From Rhabditophanes sp. KR3021 (taxonomy: Eukaryota; Nematoda; Chromadorea; Rhabditida; Alloionematidae), in NCBI GenBank assembly GCA_963281155.1, contig CAUJLY010000001.1, positions 7,192,001 to 7,256,000 on the forward strand: a DNA stretch of 64,000 nucleotides, in the 5' to 3' direction. The notes below the pieces were generated by a model. That model had not been told where the DNA came from, made no database searches, and saw only the letters and a list, made by a program, of their open reading frames with translations. A program made the position numbers and the translations under genes. This document shows, piece by piece, positions 30,997-44,900 of this stretch. The number at the start of each line of letters is the position of its first letter. Within the stretch, counting starts at the first letter, position 1.

Positions 30997-32930
30997 CTAC
31001 ACACTTGATTCTTTATTATATTGACACAATACTTTGAGCTGGAAACAAATAATTATCACACTATAAACATACAAATAATACATACCTTATCAAAGTAATG
31101 GGTGAGATCAAATGATTTATTTGATAGGGCACTAGATACATTTGATGAAGAAGAATACTTGCGATATTCATCTTCTACATCAATCACTGAATCTGATAAG
31201 CCTAAATATGTGTAGAGTGCGTGAATTGAGTTGTGCGATTTATCCATAACTGATTGAGTGATTTCGTGTTGACTGTACCCGTAACTTTCCATAACTCTCA
31301 TTCTTTTGATGTCGAATGACTCATGTTCGTATGGGATGGGAGGTTTGTAGACACTATCCCCCTCGTTTAACCATCTAATAAATAATAATGAATTTAAATA
31401 AATTTAAATAACGGTACCTTGAATTCGCAATAACATCTATATTTGCTCTCTTCAATGGATCCACAACAAAGATTTTTTTTAAAAGTTGTACACATGAAAT
31501 GGAAACATAAAGAGGAATCACATATCTGCATTCTATCACTTTTCTTCTTAACAAATGTAAATCATCTGCATAAAATGGATATCCTCCCTGACATAAATAA
31601 TTAGAATGATCAAACAGAATTATATTTACCGAAATCATCGAATAAAGACACACGCCTAATGACCAGCAGTCAGCTTTCACTCCATCATATCTAATTCCTT
31701 GGAATAGCTCCGGCGCTGCATAAGGAGGACTTCCGCAAAAGGTATCCAGCAATTCGCCATCCGCAAAATGCGTAGCAAACCCAAAATCAGCCACTTTAAT
31801 CATTCCATCCTCCGAAATCAAAATATTCTCAGCCTTAAGATCCCTATGCACAATATTCCTGTGATGCAAATACCGGACAGCCGATACTATTTGTCTAAAG
31901 ATGGTTCTCGCATGAGAATCAGTTAGTTTCGTGACTTTTCCTAAATAATTGAACAATTCCCCACGCTGACAATACTCCATTACAAGAGAAAATTGGGATG
32001 AATTTTCAATTACATGGAATAACTTGACGATGTTAGGATGCCTTATTTTCTTCATAATTTCAATTTCTTTTCTCATTTTAGTCATTGATTCTTCGCTTAA
32101 TTCGCTTTTGATGACTATTTTGATGGCTACATTAACTTTGGTGATAATATTGGTGCCTAACTTGACTGAACCAAAACATCCGATTCCTAAGACTTTGTGG
32201 ATGTCGTATTGGCCTAAGAGTACTGAATCATTCATGAGTTGAGATTGCGGTTCTGGTTTGTCGGAAAAGAGACTTATGCGGGATGCTAATGCTAGGTCTG
32301 CGTGTTTAAAACGAGATGATTGGTCTCGAAGTGGCATTATGTTGTAGTTTAAGTCTTGACTTGGTAATGAGGTGTTGTGGTAAGTAGATGGAGGTGAGAT
32401 ATGATTTGTTGTAGTAAAAAGACGATTTACACCGAATTCCGTTTGCTTATTGTTGTAAGTGGGGGCATTTGATTGTGGGGCTTTGTCGTAGTAAGTGCTT
32501 CTCCGTTCTAGTGTTCTACGATCCCCAGAACCATACCCTCTAAATGGAAATCAACTGTTTAGTTATGATTCATAGTATTTTCATGCTCAATGGCTATTTG
32601 TTTTTTCAAATAAACATACCTATCAAACATCGAAGCATTTTGGACCTGTAAAGCTTTTGCTGACATCTTTGCACCTGGGCGCACATTTGCTGTAGGCTCC
32701 ATAGTAACATTTAATCTAGCTGATTGTGCTCCTTCAGACGGCAAATGTCGTCCATTATTGACATTCCCAATATTATTACTCTTCCCACCAACATTATTAC
32801 TATTATTTGTATGATATGCAGTAGAATTGGTATGCTTGTTAGCTGTTAATATGTTGCCAGCGTTTTCATACGATAGCAAAGGAGATTCCATCACATTAAA
32901 TATATTTGTAGAAGCTAATGTCGTTGACAT
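30997..32930 (-). CDS. MARK/PAR-1-type Ser/Thr kinase with UBA-like segment
   Basis: Five exons (32930-32620, 32539-31630, 31587-31418, 31374-31086, 31038-30997) with introns of 42-80 nt give 573 residues. A polar Asn/Ser/Thr-rich N-terminus of about 190 residues precedes the kinase: Gly loop GIGCFGSVKLG, VAIK, HRDLKAENIL, DFGFATHF, and activation loop LDTFCGSPPYAAPELFQG, nearly identical to MARK enzymes, whose Thr there is the LKB1 site. DCWSLGV replaces the usual DVWSLGV. After the kinase, DIKRMRVMESYGYSQHEI with LYTYLGL resembles the MARK UBA domain. The spacer and KA1 domain of typical MARKs are absent: the chain ends soon after. MARKs act on microtubule-binding proteins and cell polarity. 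A further 5' exon is possible at 34414-34545. Confidence 0.88.
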
Positions 32931-34413
32931 ATCTTCTTCTCTATATAATTATCAATATACAGACAATGTGATGCTATAATCAAAATAGTTATTAAAAAAT
33001 CTAAATTAAATATAATTATGCAATTCAACCATAATTTGCACATTAAAATGCAACCATCTTTTGACTGACAAAGGGATGGAATTTAAAAATTATAATACCA
33101 TTTTTGTTTTAATTCAAAGATAGCACAACTGACTTTTAGAATAAATGAACTTTTGAAAAAGGGTAATAATTATGAATTGGTAGAATGACGTAATTTACCA
33201 TTTTTTGGACTAATTTAGTTGATTTAGAGAAAGAGAATAATGTCAAAACTAAACATACATTTATGAAACAAATAAAACAAATACTGCAATAAAAAATGAG
33301 ATTTAAATTCGAATGCAAGTAAAGAATAAAATTGGATGTTCGAGTGTTAATGGGGTCTATAAAAAACAGTTATATTTTAAAAGATAAAACTTGATATGGT
33401 AAAAGGATGGTATTTATAATTTTTTAAATACACCTTACTAATGATATTTTGAGTAATAATAAGGAGATGTGTAATCACTTCCCACTCATACCTTAGCTCA
33501 AGAAGGCAAGAACTTTGATTAGTCATCTACAGCAAAAATATGGATGCACTAGTATGAATAGATTGAGTTTTGTAAATCATCAAGGGTATATTTATTGTTA
33601 TCTATTAGTTCGGTACCAAATAAACCTTTGTGTGAGACATTTTTAGGGTTTCGATAGTCTAATCAAATTAATGTGTAAATGGTGTACCTTAAGATAATGT
33701 TTTGTTAGGGGACAAAAAATATTGGTAGGTAAAGCAAAAATCAACTGGGTGCTAAAAATAGATTTGGACTGTGTGAAAAGAAATGTGTTCGCGATTTATA
33801 ATGGTTACAGGTCAAAAAAAAGGAAGAAGAGTAGTGTTTGTAGATAGAAGATAGAAGAATGGGGAAAATGTATATATCTTTATGCGAGGTCAAAAAGACA
33901 CGCCTGCTTATGTTCAAACTGATATATATTAATCTGAAAAAGATAAAAGTGGCGTTTACTCACAATAACTGTGATCTTTTGCTGCAACGAGACAACAAAC
34001 AACTCCTTTTAAGACAGCTTTGGTAATTGTTGAAGGAGAGAGTATTGCGATCAATAGACAAAAAGTTATAACCAAAAAAAGTTATTAATAATAAATAATA
34101 AAAAAGATACACACAACCATCAGATAAAAGCAATCCATTATTATTAAAGTAATATCAAAAAACATCTAATAGTACATTTTATCTAAATCAAATGCAATAT
34201 TGAATCAAAAAGATTCAGTTCACATGAAAAGATCACGTCAAGTGTATGCATTTAATTTTGATAATAAAATATCATATCTCAAATGCTAAAATGATCATCA
34301 GCTGGTATGGCCTTGAAAAAAGAATAAGTAAGTTAAATGACAAGGCCTTGAATAAATATGTGATCACCGAACTTATATATGATAATTGTTATGTGTGGAC
34401 TATAGTTGTGTAC

Positions 34414-34545
34414 CTTTCCTGAATCTGACTGGTAATTGTGTTTGGAGACGCTTCCAATTTCCTTTGTTTGAGGCTGTTCCTTTTGATTTTTTTTAGATGA
34501 TAGCGTCAACTGATTAAAAGGGATGAAATTATGGAGGAAAAGCAT
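34414..34545 (-). CDS. candidate 5' exon, possibly of the kinase gene
   Basis: From ATG at 34545, 44 codons read a polar sequence (SSKKNQKEQPQTKEIGSVS) and end at GGAAAG|GTACAC, a usable donor. It is on the kinase strand, about 1.5 kb upstream of its first exon. None of the acceptors next to 32930 joins it in the kinase frame, so linkage is unproven. Confidence 0.25.
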
Positions 34546-36759
34546 TGGTGAGGTGGAACATCATGTAAAAATGACGGGGTATTTGTTGATTTTGCTTAGT
34601 TAGAGTGTTATTATTGAGTGTGTATGGTAATTAAAAAGTCAAAAAGTCAATGTTTATATTTTGATATCTAAAAAGACTGATAAACAAGTACTGTTTCGTA
34701 GTAATTTACGAATTTACAAATGATCTCAACTTATTTTGTGTTTCCTTATCTTTTTTGTAGTAATGCAAATATTGTAAATGAATGGTACGTTCTAGCAGGT
34801 ATCTTTAGCCAGTTTGTGTTAAATAGGCTAACAGTCAAATAGTACTTCAAAATATAACCAAGTTTAGAACAATGGTTTAAATAAATAATATAAGTTTTCT
34901 ATTAAATCAACTTTAATTTATAGTTCGGTTGGGTGGTATGAATGAAGATTAATTTTTGTAAAGATTATCATTCTAACATCTGCGATTGTGAATACTAAAA
35001 TCTGTACAAAAGAATGGCACCAGAAAATGTGTGTGTTTTTGAGAATATAAAAATCGTACACATAATCTTGAAAAAAGCGCTTGACATTAAGGTTTATTTT
35101 TGAATGAAACGTAGTTTTATATATTGTTTACAAACAGGTATCACCCTGAGAATTGAAAACCAGATATATATTTTGTGAATGGCATTGTGTTTTTCATAAC
35201 AACTTATGCTAAAATGACTTTACTACTTTAGAATTATTGTACATATGTTAAGTGGTGTAAGTTTTAGTCTGCTTATCCTATTAATTGTGGCTTTTCTAAT
35301 TAGGTAATAATAAAAATGATAAATTAAGAATGCAAATGCTTCAATTTAAGCGGTAAATATATATTATTAAATATGTTTGTGGAATTGCATCATGTCCTTA
35401 AAATGAAGTAAAAATTAATATTCTTGAAATTTCAAAAGACGAATTAACAATAAAATGTTCAATTAAGTACAATATTTGAAGTGGCATTTAATAAGAATTT
35501 ATGGGGCATTATAAACTGTCATAAATAGCCCATAAATTATAATGTAAAGTCAAAAGCAATTCGAAAAAATGCAAATATGTCGCCAAAAATTGTTTAAGGT
35601 AGACAAACACTTAAAAGGGATATAAATTGTGAATTAAACTGATTAGAAATAACATTAACTTGTTTTTAAACGGCTCCATAAAGTATTTAAATTTGTTGTG
35701 CTCAAAATTAGGCAATTTAAGGGTAAGGAGTTTTTTCTAGTATTAATAGAACGCATTTTTTAATATAAAAGACGATCATAATTGGCATAAAAACACACAC
35801 ATCGTTTGATTTTAATTAGACATATAAACACATTCTTGATTTTAATCAGACATCTAAACTCATTTCTCATTTTAATTAAACAAAATCCGTATAAATAAGA
35901 ATTTTTATAGCTATCTAAATTAGCCATAACAGAGTAAAGAAAATGAGGAAAATAAAATTAATTGAAGATTTTTGTTATTTAAAATAATATTGTTACAGTT
36001 CTTCTATTTTTGATACTATTGACAGTTAACTTTTAAAAGATTTATCTCCATGCAAGTTAGTGCTAAAAGTCCCAAAAAACCTATTAATAGAAGAAGACTA
36101 AAAAAGAATTGTTACCATTAGATATTATCGTGTGAATTGCATCATTCTCAAAACAAACTCATTAAAGATATTTTGATTATGAATCATTGCTGATTGGTGA
36201 ATTTATTCATTTTGGATGAAACTGTTGTATAGGTGGTTTGATTATTCATTATTTTAATTAAATCAGATTTAAAAAATGTTTTATTAATAGTATAAATGAT
36301 TCATATTTTGATAAAATAATATTGTTGTTAATTGAAGACACTTTGAGCTATGAAACTTGCCCATTCAAATTTATCATGAGAAGTATTACATTCTCTATCT
36401 AGCACTTAGATAGTCCAAAGGATAGACTACTATGTTGCTATCTTGTTAATGACCTGTGCTGATTCATTGGTAAATGATACAAAATGTAAATAAATATATT
36501 TCTATATGGGTTATTGTGCCGCTTTAAAGTATCTACTAAATAAGCTAAGCACCCAATTCGCAAAAATTCATTTATCAACTCTAAAGCCAACCGAATACCA
36601 AAAATAGCTTGTTCATTATAAACAGGTGTTCACCATACTCAGTGTTGACTAAGCACAGATTTCACTGTATTGAAATTAAATAATCTTAAAAATGGGTAAA
36701 GTTAGGTATTTTTTAAAATAAGATTGTACAACTCAACGTTTTGATCTCTCAAATCTACA

Positions 36760-37096
36760 ATGACGGACCCTCGGAGAACAATCACAGATGTCATACGACT
36801 TAAGGAGACGGGGAGAATCAATGTGATTCCACAATTGGAGTGCACGCTGTTCAGTTGCGATCTGGCTTGGCCCATTTGGTTCTTCATAGCAATGAAAGAT
36901 CCCAATAATACTTCTTTTTGATTGGCAAACTGGAGTGGATGCAATTCAACCTCTGATGAATACTCTCATCAGTCCATTACTTCAAAGAGTGGCTTTATTG
37001 TCCACTGAAATTTCCGACTTGACTGTTCGATTGAGGGCTTTTGACGCAAGTGAAGAAAATGGAAACGTTTCTCCAGGGAATGGGGTTGATCTGTAA
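36760..37096 (+). pseudogene. orphan coding remnant with a one-base break in a T run
   Basis: From ATG at 36760 the frame reads RRTITDVIRLKETGRINVI and ends in a TGA after NNTSF. Removing one T from the run at about 36907-36913 continues the protein as DWQTGVDAIQPLMN, then LLQRVALLSTEISDLTVRLR and a TAA at 37094. GC content is clearly above the flanks. The antisense frame 36702-36944 is also open. No family recognised; a heptad-like tail suggests a short coiled coil. Sequencing error or pseudogene. Confidence 0.35.
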
Positions 37097-37870
37097 CAAT
37101 GAACGCATTCTAATCATTGTGGAGAAAGGCCAAAGCGAGTACAAATTCGAGTGACTTTCAAATAAATCTAGAAAAACGTCTAATATTTAAAATAATTGTG
37201 CTTATATGTTTAAACAAAATAGTGATAGCTTTGTTTAATTTTTTGTTTTCTTTATCACTAAAAATGATTATGTATACTACAACTAGAGATAGGATATTTT
37301 GATTATTAGTTTCTTTAATTATCACACAATTAATCTAACATATTACAATCAATTTGATTAAACATTATGCTTTGTTAACTAAAAATGATCATTATTCGCA
37401 AATTTAGCTTACATTGTTGTGCGCACATTTTAAGTTTTTTAGCCTTAGCATTCAAAATCATCTTAACGGTCGTCGACCAAAACATTATAAACTAAACCAG
37501 ATAATTCAAATACCGATTAGTTATCATTTACTATGAAACTCAGCTTGATAGTTTGACTAAAAATAGCTCCATAATATGCCACAACTTTTTAAATGCAAGA
37601 TCAATTGTTAATTTTATTGCAAATCTAATAAGATTGTATGTTTACATTGGTGACCGAGTATTCATTGCACATACAAATTGACTAAGTAATCTTGATGTCA
37701 AGCCAAATGAAAGCGTCTTAATTGAGGTTGTTCTAGTTTTATTTTAAAGTTGATTACTACAATTATGTAATAAATGAAACGAAAAAAGAAAGATCGAATT
37801 TTTAAGAAATTGTTTTATAAATAAAATCTGTTAAAACAATATTGGAAAGTAATAAATAATTTACTTGTAT

Positions 37871-38844
37871 CTATAAGATTTGTTGAGCTTCTTCATTTCC
37901 ACTGCCTTGAATTTGTTGATCTTGAGCTGGAGTTTGTTGAGCTTCTTCAATTTGTTCTTGAGCTGGAGCTGATTGGAAAGCCAATTGGTCGAAAGCTTGT
38001 TGCTGAGCAGCAACTTTATTCATGAGTTTGTGGGAAAGAGCTTCAAGGGATCTTCTTTTACGTCCACCACCACATCCGCAGCATCCACCTAAATGATTAT
38101 TATTAATCTAATTAATTTTAAATTACATCCACCTCCGCAGCCTAAAATAATAAAGATAAAGATAATGAATTATTTTAATTACCTCCACATCCTAAAATGA
38201 TGAAATGTAATCTAAAAGTTTATATATTAGTTACCTCCTCCGCATCCTAAAATGAATTAATTAAGGTTAGGTGGGTAATAAACATACCACCTCCGCATCC
38301 ACAACAACATGGCCTAAAGATTAAAATGGTTAGGCTGAACTATGTCTAATTAACATACTTGCAACAACAGCAACATGGTCTAAAAATAATATTTTTATAT
38401 AAGCTATATAAGTAATTACAAACCTGCAACAAGTTCTACAACAAGTAGTGCAACATGTACAGCACTTGGTGCACTTGCAACAACAGCGAGGACGACAGCA
38501 GCATCTGAAGGATATTAATTAGCAGTTTGAATATTTCGAAACTCACCCGCATCCACTAAATAAATCAAATTATCCTGAAAATTAAAAACAAATTTTTACC
38601 ATCCGCATCCGCACCCACAACCACCTCCTTGTCTTTTAACTCTAGCCAATTCAGTGCCATTTCCATAGGCCAAGTCATTCAGAGTATCAATCAAAGCAGT
38701 TTCATTCGACAACTTGATCCCAGAATCAGCATAACTAACAACTCCTTCCTCATTCTTATTAAGAACAGGAGAAGCAGTAGAAAATTGAATCAATGCAAAT
38801 GCAGCAACCAAGGCAATAGCAATAAAAGTATTCGTACGAGCCAT
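37871..38844 (-). CDS. secreted Cys/Gly precursor encoded by tandem micro-exons
   Basis: Nine exons (38844-38600, 38555-38547, 38504-38424, 38379-38359, 38313-38288, 38246-38235, 38191-38183, 38141-38127, 38088-37871) with eight introns of 38-45 nt give 211 residues. Six exons are only 9-26 nt. Every joint keeps frame. Order: signal peptide (FIAIALVAAFALIQFSTA), acidic propiece of about 50 residues, furin-type site RVKR, then a core of 77 residues with 36 Cys, then RKRR and a Gln-rich tail (AQQQAFDQLAF, EEAQQTPAQ). The core has three zones: GCGCG repeats, a CC-rich basic zone (CRPRCCCKC, CCTCCTTCC), and CGGG repeats. I know no family with this layout; a metal-binding, cuticle cross-linking or defence peptide are all possible. 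TATA at 38908-38920. Confidence 0.8.
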
Positions 38845-38907
38845 GTTAATGAAAGTAGTTGAAGAATGAATGAATGAAAGAATGATATCTACCCATTGAA
38901 ATCAAAG

Positions 38908-38920
38908 CCTTTATATATCC
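38908..38920 (-). promoter_or_regulatory. TATA box of the Cys/Gly precursor gene
   Basis: Minus strand reads GGATATATAAAGG, about 70 nt upstream of the ATG, the same strong form seen at histone genes. Confidence 0.6.
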
Positions 38921-41900
38921 CGAAATTCCAAGATCAACTTTTGATCTATCAAGAAATACTAGAACTAATGATATTTTGACACATATCTAAACTGTCAAAA
39001 TATAATGCCTTTTACTTTTTTTAATAACTGATTTTTGTTGTCAATTCTACTAGATATGTCCAAGTTTTATTGTTGTGAATGAGCTTTCATTTATCACAAA
39101 AATAGCTGTCTTTGTTGTAAGTAGTTTGATTTGTACGTATGGTGGATAATAGAGTCTAGTCTTTTTATAAAAACAACTTTATTGTTTATTTGATGCCGTT
39201 GAAATGTGAATTATTGTGACAATGGATGTTTATTTCTGAATTCTTTCAACTTCGCAAAACATAATTCATTTCGTTTCTGTAAATATTCATTTGAGTTCTA
39301 AGGACATAATTCATTTAACTGCTGTTAACATTCATATAATGTATTGAGTGTATTGTATAGTTATTACGTAAGACACGTGCTCCAATTCATAATTTTACTG
39401 TGAAAGCTTGTGTATTATTTATTTGCTTTTATGTTTTGTGTAAACTTTGTTACTATCGACGCTTCATTTACGATTCCTTAAAGTATATATTTAAAAATAA
39501 AATAATATTTGCCCTCTTTTTTTGTGTTTAAAAGACTAAATGATGTATGAACGATATGTATTTTAAAATTAGAAGTGTCAAAGGATTATTATTACGTAAA
39601 AAAGTGCAAAACATCAAAGACTGGTAAATGATCATTAAATGTATGTATGCATATTTTGTGTTAATGAGTCTTCTTTCAGATGGATATTTTTTATCAAAGG
39701 TTTCAAAGCTGTACCACCTAGTGTCAATCAAAACAAAGATTTTGCCTAAACAGTAATTGGCACGAGTTTAAGTGTTACCTCACCCTTTGTTAAGAACCCA
39801 CCACCTAAGCCATTTTTTAAATCGTCAAAGTACAGTAATGAAATAGATTAAAAATCTTTTTAATTCCTTTTTTATAAAAGATGCACTCGATATATGTGTT
39901 TCCATAAATGTATGTGCATGACAAATGAGCTGTAGCCGTTACATTTTGCTTTGACACAAAGAAACACATGAAATATAGTTATTTTTTATTAGGCCTTTTC
40001 TTTGCCACAGCCATTTTTTAAGCCAGGAACGGAGTGACACTAAAAAACATCTACAAACACATACACATAATATATGTATATGTTTTGAATACATCTTCTC
40101 CCCTACCACAAAGAACGCAGCCCTTGTTTTGAACTTTAAAAAATGACTTTGTACTTTAAATTTTTTGAATCTATCAAAGACAAAAAATGGCAATCTATCT
40201 TCCCAACACACTTACTGTATCTTTCTAAGTTTATGCAAAAATCCCAAAATTAAATAATGGTCACTCAATTTGTTTTTGATATGCACTTTCAAATCTATTT
40301 TAAATATACATATGACAATTCACTTGTAATGAGTAAAAGCATATGCATTCATTTTGAAAATAAATTGAGTTTTATTTACACATGAACTATTATTTCAATT
40401 CGAATTACATTTTGATCTCTTGTTAATGGGTAAAAATAAACTTTCTATTCACATACATCATTTTGACAGCAATCTCATTTTTTAAGGAATGTTAAAAGTC
40501 AAAGAACAGTAACTAATTAGCTGAACAAAATTTAAAAACATCTGATGTATATAGAAGTGATAAGATTCTAAAAATATGCAAAGATAAGAAAACGAATCTA
40601 ACAAAGAAAATAATTTCAAAGGCCCTGTAATTTGGAAAGAATATTAATTGTTCGCTTGATGCGATGTAACAGCACATACTAATTTTTATTGTTCCCACGT
40701 TTAAATGTTTATATTGGACTTTGTTATTGTTATCATATTGACGTCAATCTATTACTTACTAGATTTTTGTGTAGTTATGATTGATCTGGTGATGATGACG
40801 TTTCTGAAGAAAAGATATGTCACCTAAAACACAATTCACCTTTTATTTACATCCCTCAATACTCAAAATTATTCCGTTAAATATTATTACACACGAAAGT
40901 TTGTTACTACTCAAATATACCTTAATCATTAAGAAGAGTGATATGATTTGTTTGATAACTACAAAAGTTGTTATACAAAAAAGTAAGTATATTCATAACA
41001 GTTCATGAATATCTAATAACAACTATCTAAACACTGGAAATAATAAATACACTTAAATATAAATGATCCAAATTTAATCAAAAATGTTGCAAGATGTTTA
41101 CCAATGTTGTGGTAAATTCATTATTATTTTGTCAGTACACAAGTCTTTTGCCTTCTTTTTTATTAAAAACAAATATGATATTGGAAAGATAGATGTTTGT
41201 ACTGTTTATTTTTAGTATATATTTTAGGATGTTTGTATATTTATGTTGAGGAGATATTTAGAAAAATAAACAAAAGTACCAAATAAATTTTTGTGCGCTT
41301 TTGTCAACAAAAAGCATCAGATTTTTGAATTAATAAAAAGGACAGAATAAATTTGAACAATTTTTGTATTATTCATCTACAAAGTATACGAAGGTGCTCC
41401 TTCATGAGGAAATTGAATTAGATGAGACAAAAATATTGTTTGTATTCTAGTCATCTAGATCCAGTAAACGTTTTTTCATTTGCATTTTATTAGAAGGTAT
41501 TTGAATGCTTTGGTTACATTTTAATATGTTGAAGTCATTTTATCAATAGGTACTGTGGAGAACAAAGTCCAAAGCTTTGTTTGAGTTATTTCAAAATAAA
41601 TATTTAATTTAAATAGAGTGTTGTTTGATTTTTTTGCTTAGAAAAGTTTGGATTTAATAGAGAAATTAATTTAACAAATGTGTTTTTAGAAATTTATCAT
41701 ATGTATTTTTATACATTTATCAAATGTATTTTTATACATTTCGGGCAATTTTTAATAATGCATTGTTGTGAGGAAAATAACTAATTCAGGACAAATATAT
41801 TTGTATACTTTGTGCAAGTGTTCATATATCCATCAACTTATTTATTGAAACAAACCCGACATTATTTAAATGAGGACATTAAATTTATGAACATGGAATA

Positions 41901-44900
41901 AATTGAAGGCACAAATGGAAAACTCATTTGAATTATAATTTTACACTCCCTCATTATCTTTCAAAATATTAATTTAAACATCAGCTCTTGTTTTTTTACC
42001 TTCCCAATTATTAATTCATTTGGGGAAAGCACGAGGAAAGTGCATATATGTTTTTATGCATTTAATTAAATCTTCACACAAAATAATATTTTTGTTTTGA
42101 ATCAAACAAATAGTAATAAAAAGCACGTTAATTACAATAGACCATTTGAATCACTATTTTTCGTGATGATGTGCTGGGATTTTTTTGTTTTTATATAAAA
42201 ACTTTTGTTAATCATAAAAAGTCGATGTCCTTCAGTAGAAGGTAGGTAAAAAGAATCGACGATTCAAAATTGTTTTTAAATTTATGATTGTTGTATTACC
42301 TTGATTTTATTATTGTTCATTATAATCATTTCGATTTTTTTCCAAAAAAGATAATTCAAAATGTAATGGTTAATGATGAAATCATTTATTCATTAAAAAT
42401 TGCCAGCAAAGGTTTTCTTTTGACACACACACGTTTTTTAATATTTTATGAGGAATTGAAAGCTTATAGAATTTAATTTAAGAACATGAAATTAAGCAAA
42501 ATATAGAGCTTGCATGATAGTTGAAGTTATTCTCAGGATATATTTATATGTTTATTTAATATTTTTGAGGAAGTTAAGTATAGAAGACCCCTAGCATGCC
42601 GAAATTATTCATCTTAAAAGCATTGCCCTCAATAAACAAAAGCACTTTTCTTATTAACAATAACAACCAGGCAAGTGCGCCGACACAAAGTATACACAAA
42701 GGGGGAAGTTGATTGTTAAATATTTGATTTGAAGAGAATAATGATGAATATACTGCAACTTTTATCTGTTAATGAGTGTAAACTTATTACCTGGGGTCAG
42801 TCAAAAAATGGTTGTTGCCATTGAATTAGAGAATAACATTATGTAATATTTTGCATACTAAATTTATTTATAACAACATCCCTCAGACTTATTTTGTCAT
42901 ATATATTTATATATTTTGTTTCATAAATATATACTTTGCTTCTTCTTTTTACCATGTAATCATCTGAAATACACTTTTTCAAATTCCAAATTCTTTTTAT
43001 TATCAATCAAAAAAGTCGTAGTAGCTTGAAAGAGATACAAAGATACAGGTGGTGGCGTATTATATTGTTTGTTTTGCATAATACACAAAAAAGTTTTCAA
43101 TTTCAATGGAAGTAATTTTGGTTATGTTTCCATTTTGTTTATACCAGAGATTGAGTGATTTTTCTGGTTTGTTGAAACAGATTATTTGACACTTAAATAA
43201 TGTTCTTGTGTATGCTATTGTTTAGTGATACTAGTAGTGTTTTGTTTTCATTATCATTTGATGAGGAGAAGAGCACTTTAACACAGATGTGTGAAGCAAC
43301 AATTTTTATAGATTCGGATTTTTAGTTATTTTAAACAATTTTTTGAGCTGTTCCGGTCTTGATAAATGCAATCTAAAGTCGTTCTTTGGATATAGAATAA
43401 AAAGTAGACTAAACTTGACGTTTCAAAGAAAGCACTTGTTATTTAAAGGAGAATCATTTGTCACACAATTTGTATTTTGGAAGAAACAGGAAATGTACTT
43501 TTCTTGCTGAGGGCTCCATACCCTGAATTTATCACAAAAAAGCAACAACCGCCATTTACGACATCAACCAATTTGAGTCTCTGTCTAATGATAAGAACTA
43601 AATATTCACATTCATTAACTGGCCACTTTTCAAAGGTTGTTGTGACGTATTAAACTTTATCTTCATTAAAAGGGAAGTCATACCTTTTTATTTGATAATT
43701 ACACATTAAGGTTAATTATTTGTTGGATAATAATAGAAATTTAAAAGTTTGTCCCTTTCAAAAGGCTAAATTGCGTTCATAATAAAGCTTGTTAATTATT
43801 CAACTAATTAAATTTTTTTTCGCCGTTTCCTCGGGGTGACGTTTTAAAATTGACTTCAATGAATTGGACACTAAAATTATCTTTTCATAATTGACTATTT
43901 ATTCTTTTTGCCCAATCTCTGAACAATCTTTGAACATTTTTCGTTCCGTTCGCATAAAAGCAATTTTAAGTACAAACAACCATGTTAAACAAATTTTGCT
44001 GTGAGCAATAAAAAAATTTACTTACTTATCAATGTACCTATTACCATCAAAACAAAGTTATATTTTATCCTGATTAAGTAGTTTCCTTCATTTATTCGTA
44101 GAGAAAGTTGTCATCTTCTTTGGACATTAATATGTATATAAATATATTGCATAACATATACATATTAATTATTAATCAAAAAAAGATAAATGACGTGTTG
44201 GTGATAAGGAAAATATGAGCTAAAGGCAAAGTAAAGTAATGCGCACATCTGTCACAAAAAGTCGCTGCTTTTTAAAATGAATTTATACCGATTGATGAAG
44301 AAAGAAAGTAAGAAACGTTGATTTATATTACATTCATTGATCGAGCTTTTTTAGAAGTAATTTAATAAATTAGTCTCGTGTCAATATTATCATAAACTTT
44401 CTTTCAATTGAATGGTTATTATGAAAATATATCTACCCACCATCATACACTCTTTTTGCTCTCAAAGAATCTTGTAATCACACAAAGTTGCAATGTTCAC
44501 CCAAGTAAGTATATATTTTTAGTTGAATCGTTGTTAAAAATCAAGTTTCATACAAGGTCACAAAAAAGAACTTACTCCTAAGACACAAAATTGCAAAGGT
44601 AAGCATTTGTATTTTTGATCTTACTTGAATTGACCTTGTTTCCGGAGTTATGCATTAAACAAACAACCAAAGTGTTATTACCAATGTTTAATCAACATAA
44701 AAGAAAGTATTAGGCCATATTTTACTCAATTTTTTGTCTTTGCCTTTCGTGGTGATGATATGATGTGATAAAATTCTGACTTGGTTTCATACAATTTTTT
44801 ATCGTTTCTTTTGAGGATTCAGGCAAAAATAAATAGTCATGACACATTCCTTTGTGAAAAGTCTTAGGAAAAGTTTATATCTTTTATATATTTTGTTAAT

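Larger units (their letters stand above)
32931..37870. other. long low-coding region between kinase and Cys-rich precursor
   Basis: About 4.9 kb with only two weak coding signals, listed separately (34414-34545 minus, 36760-37096 plus). The rest is AT-rich with no repeat array or RNA gene seen. Part may be 5' intron of the kinase gene. Confidence 0.5.
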
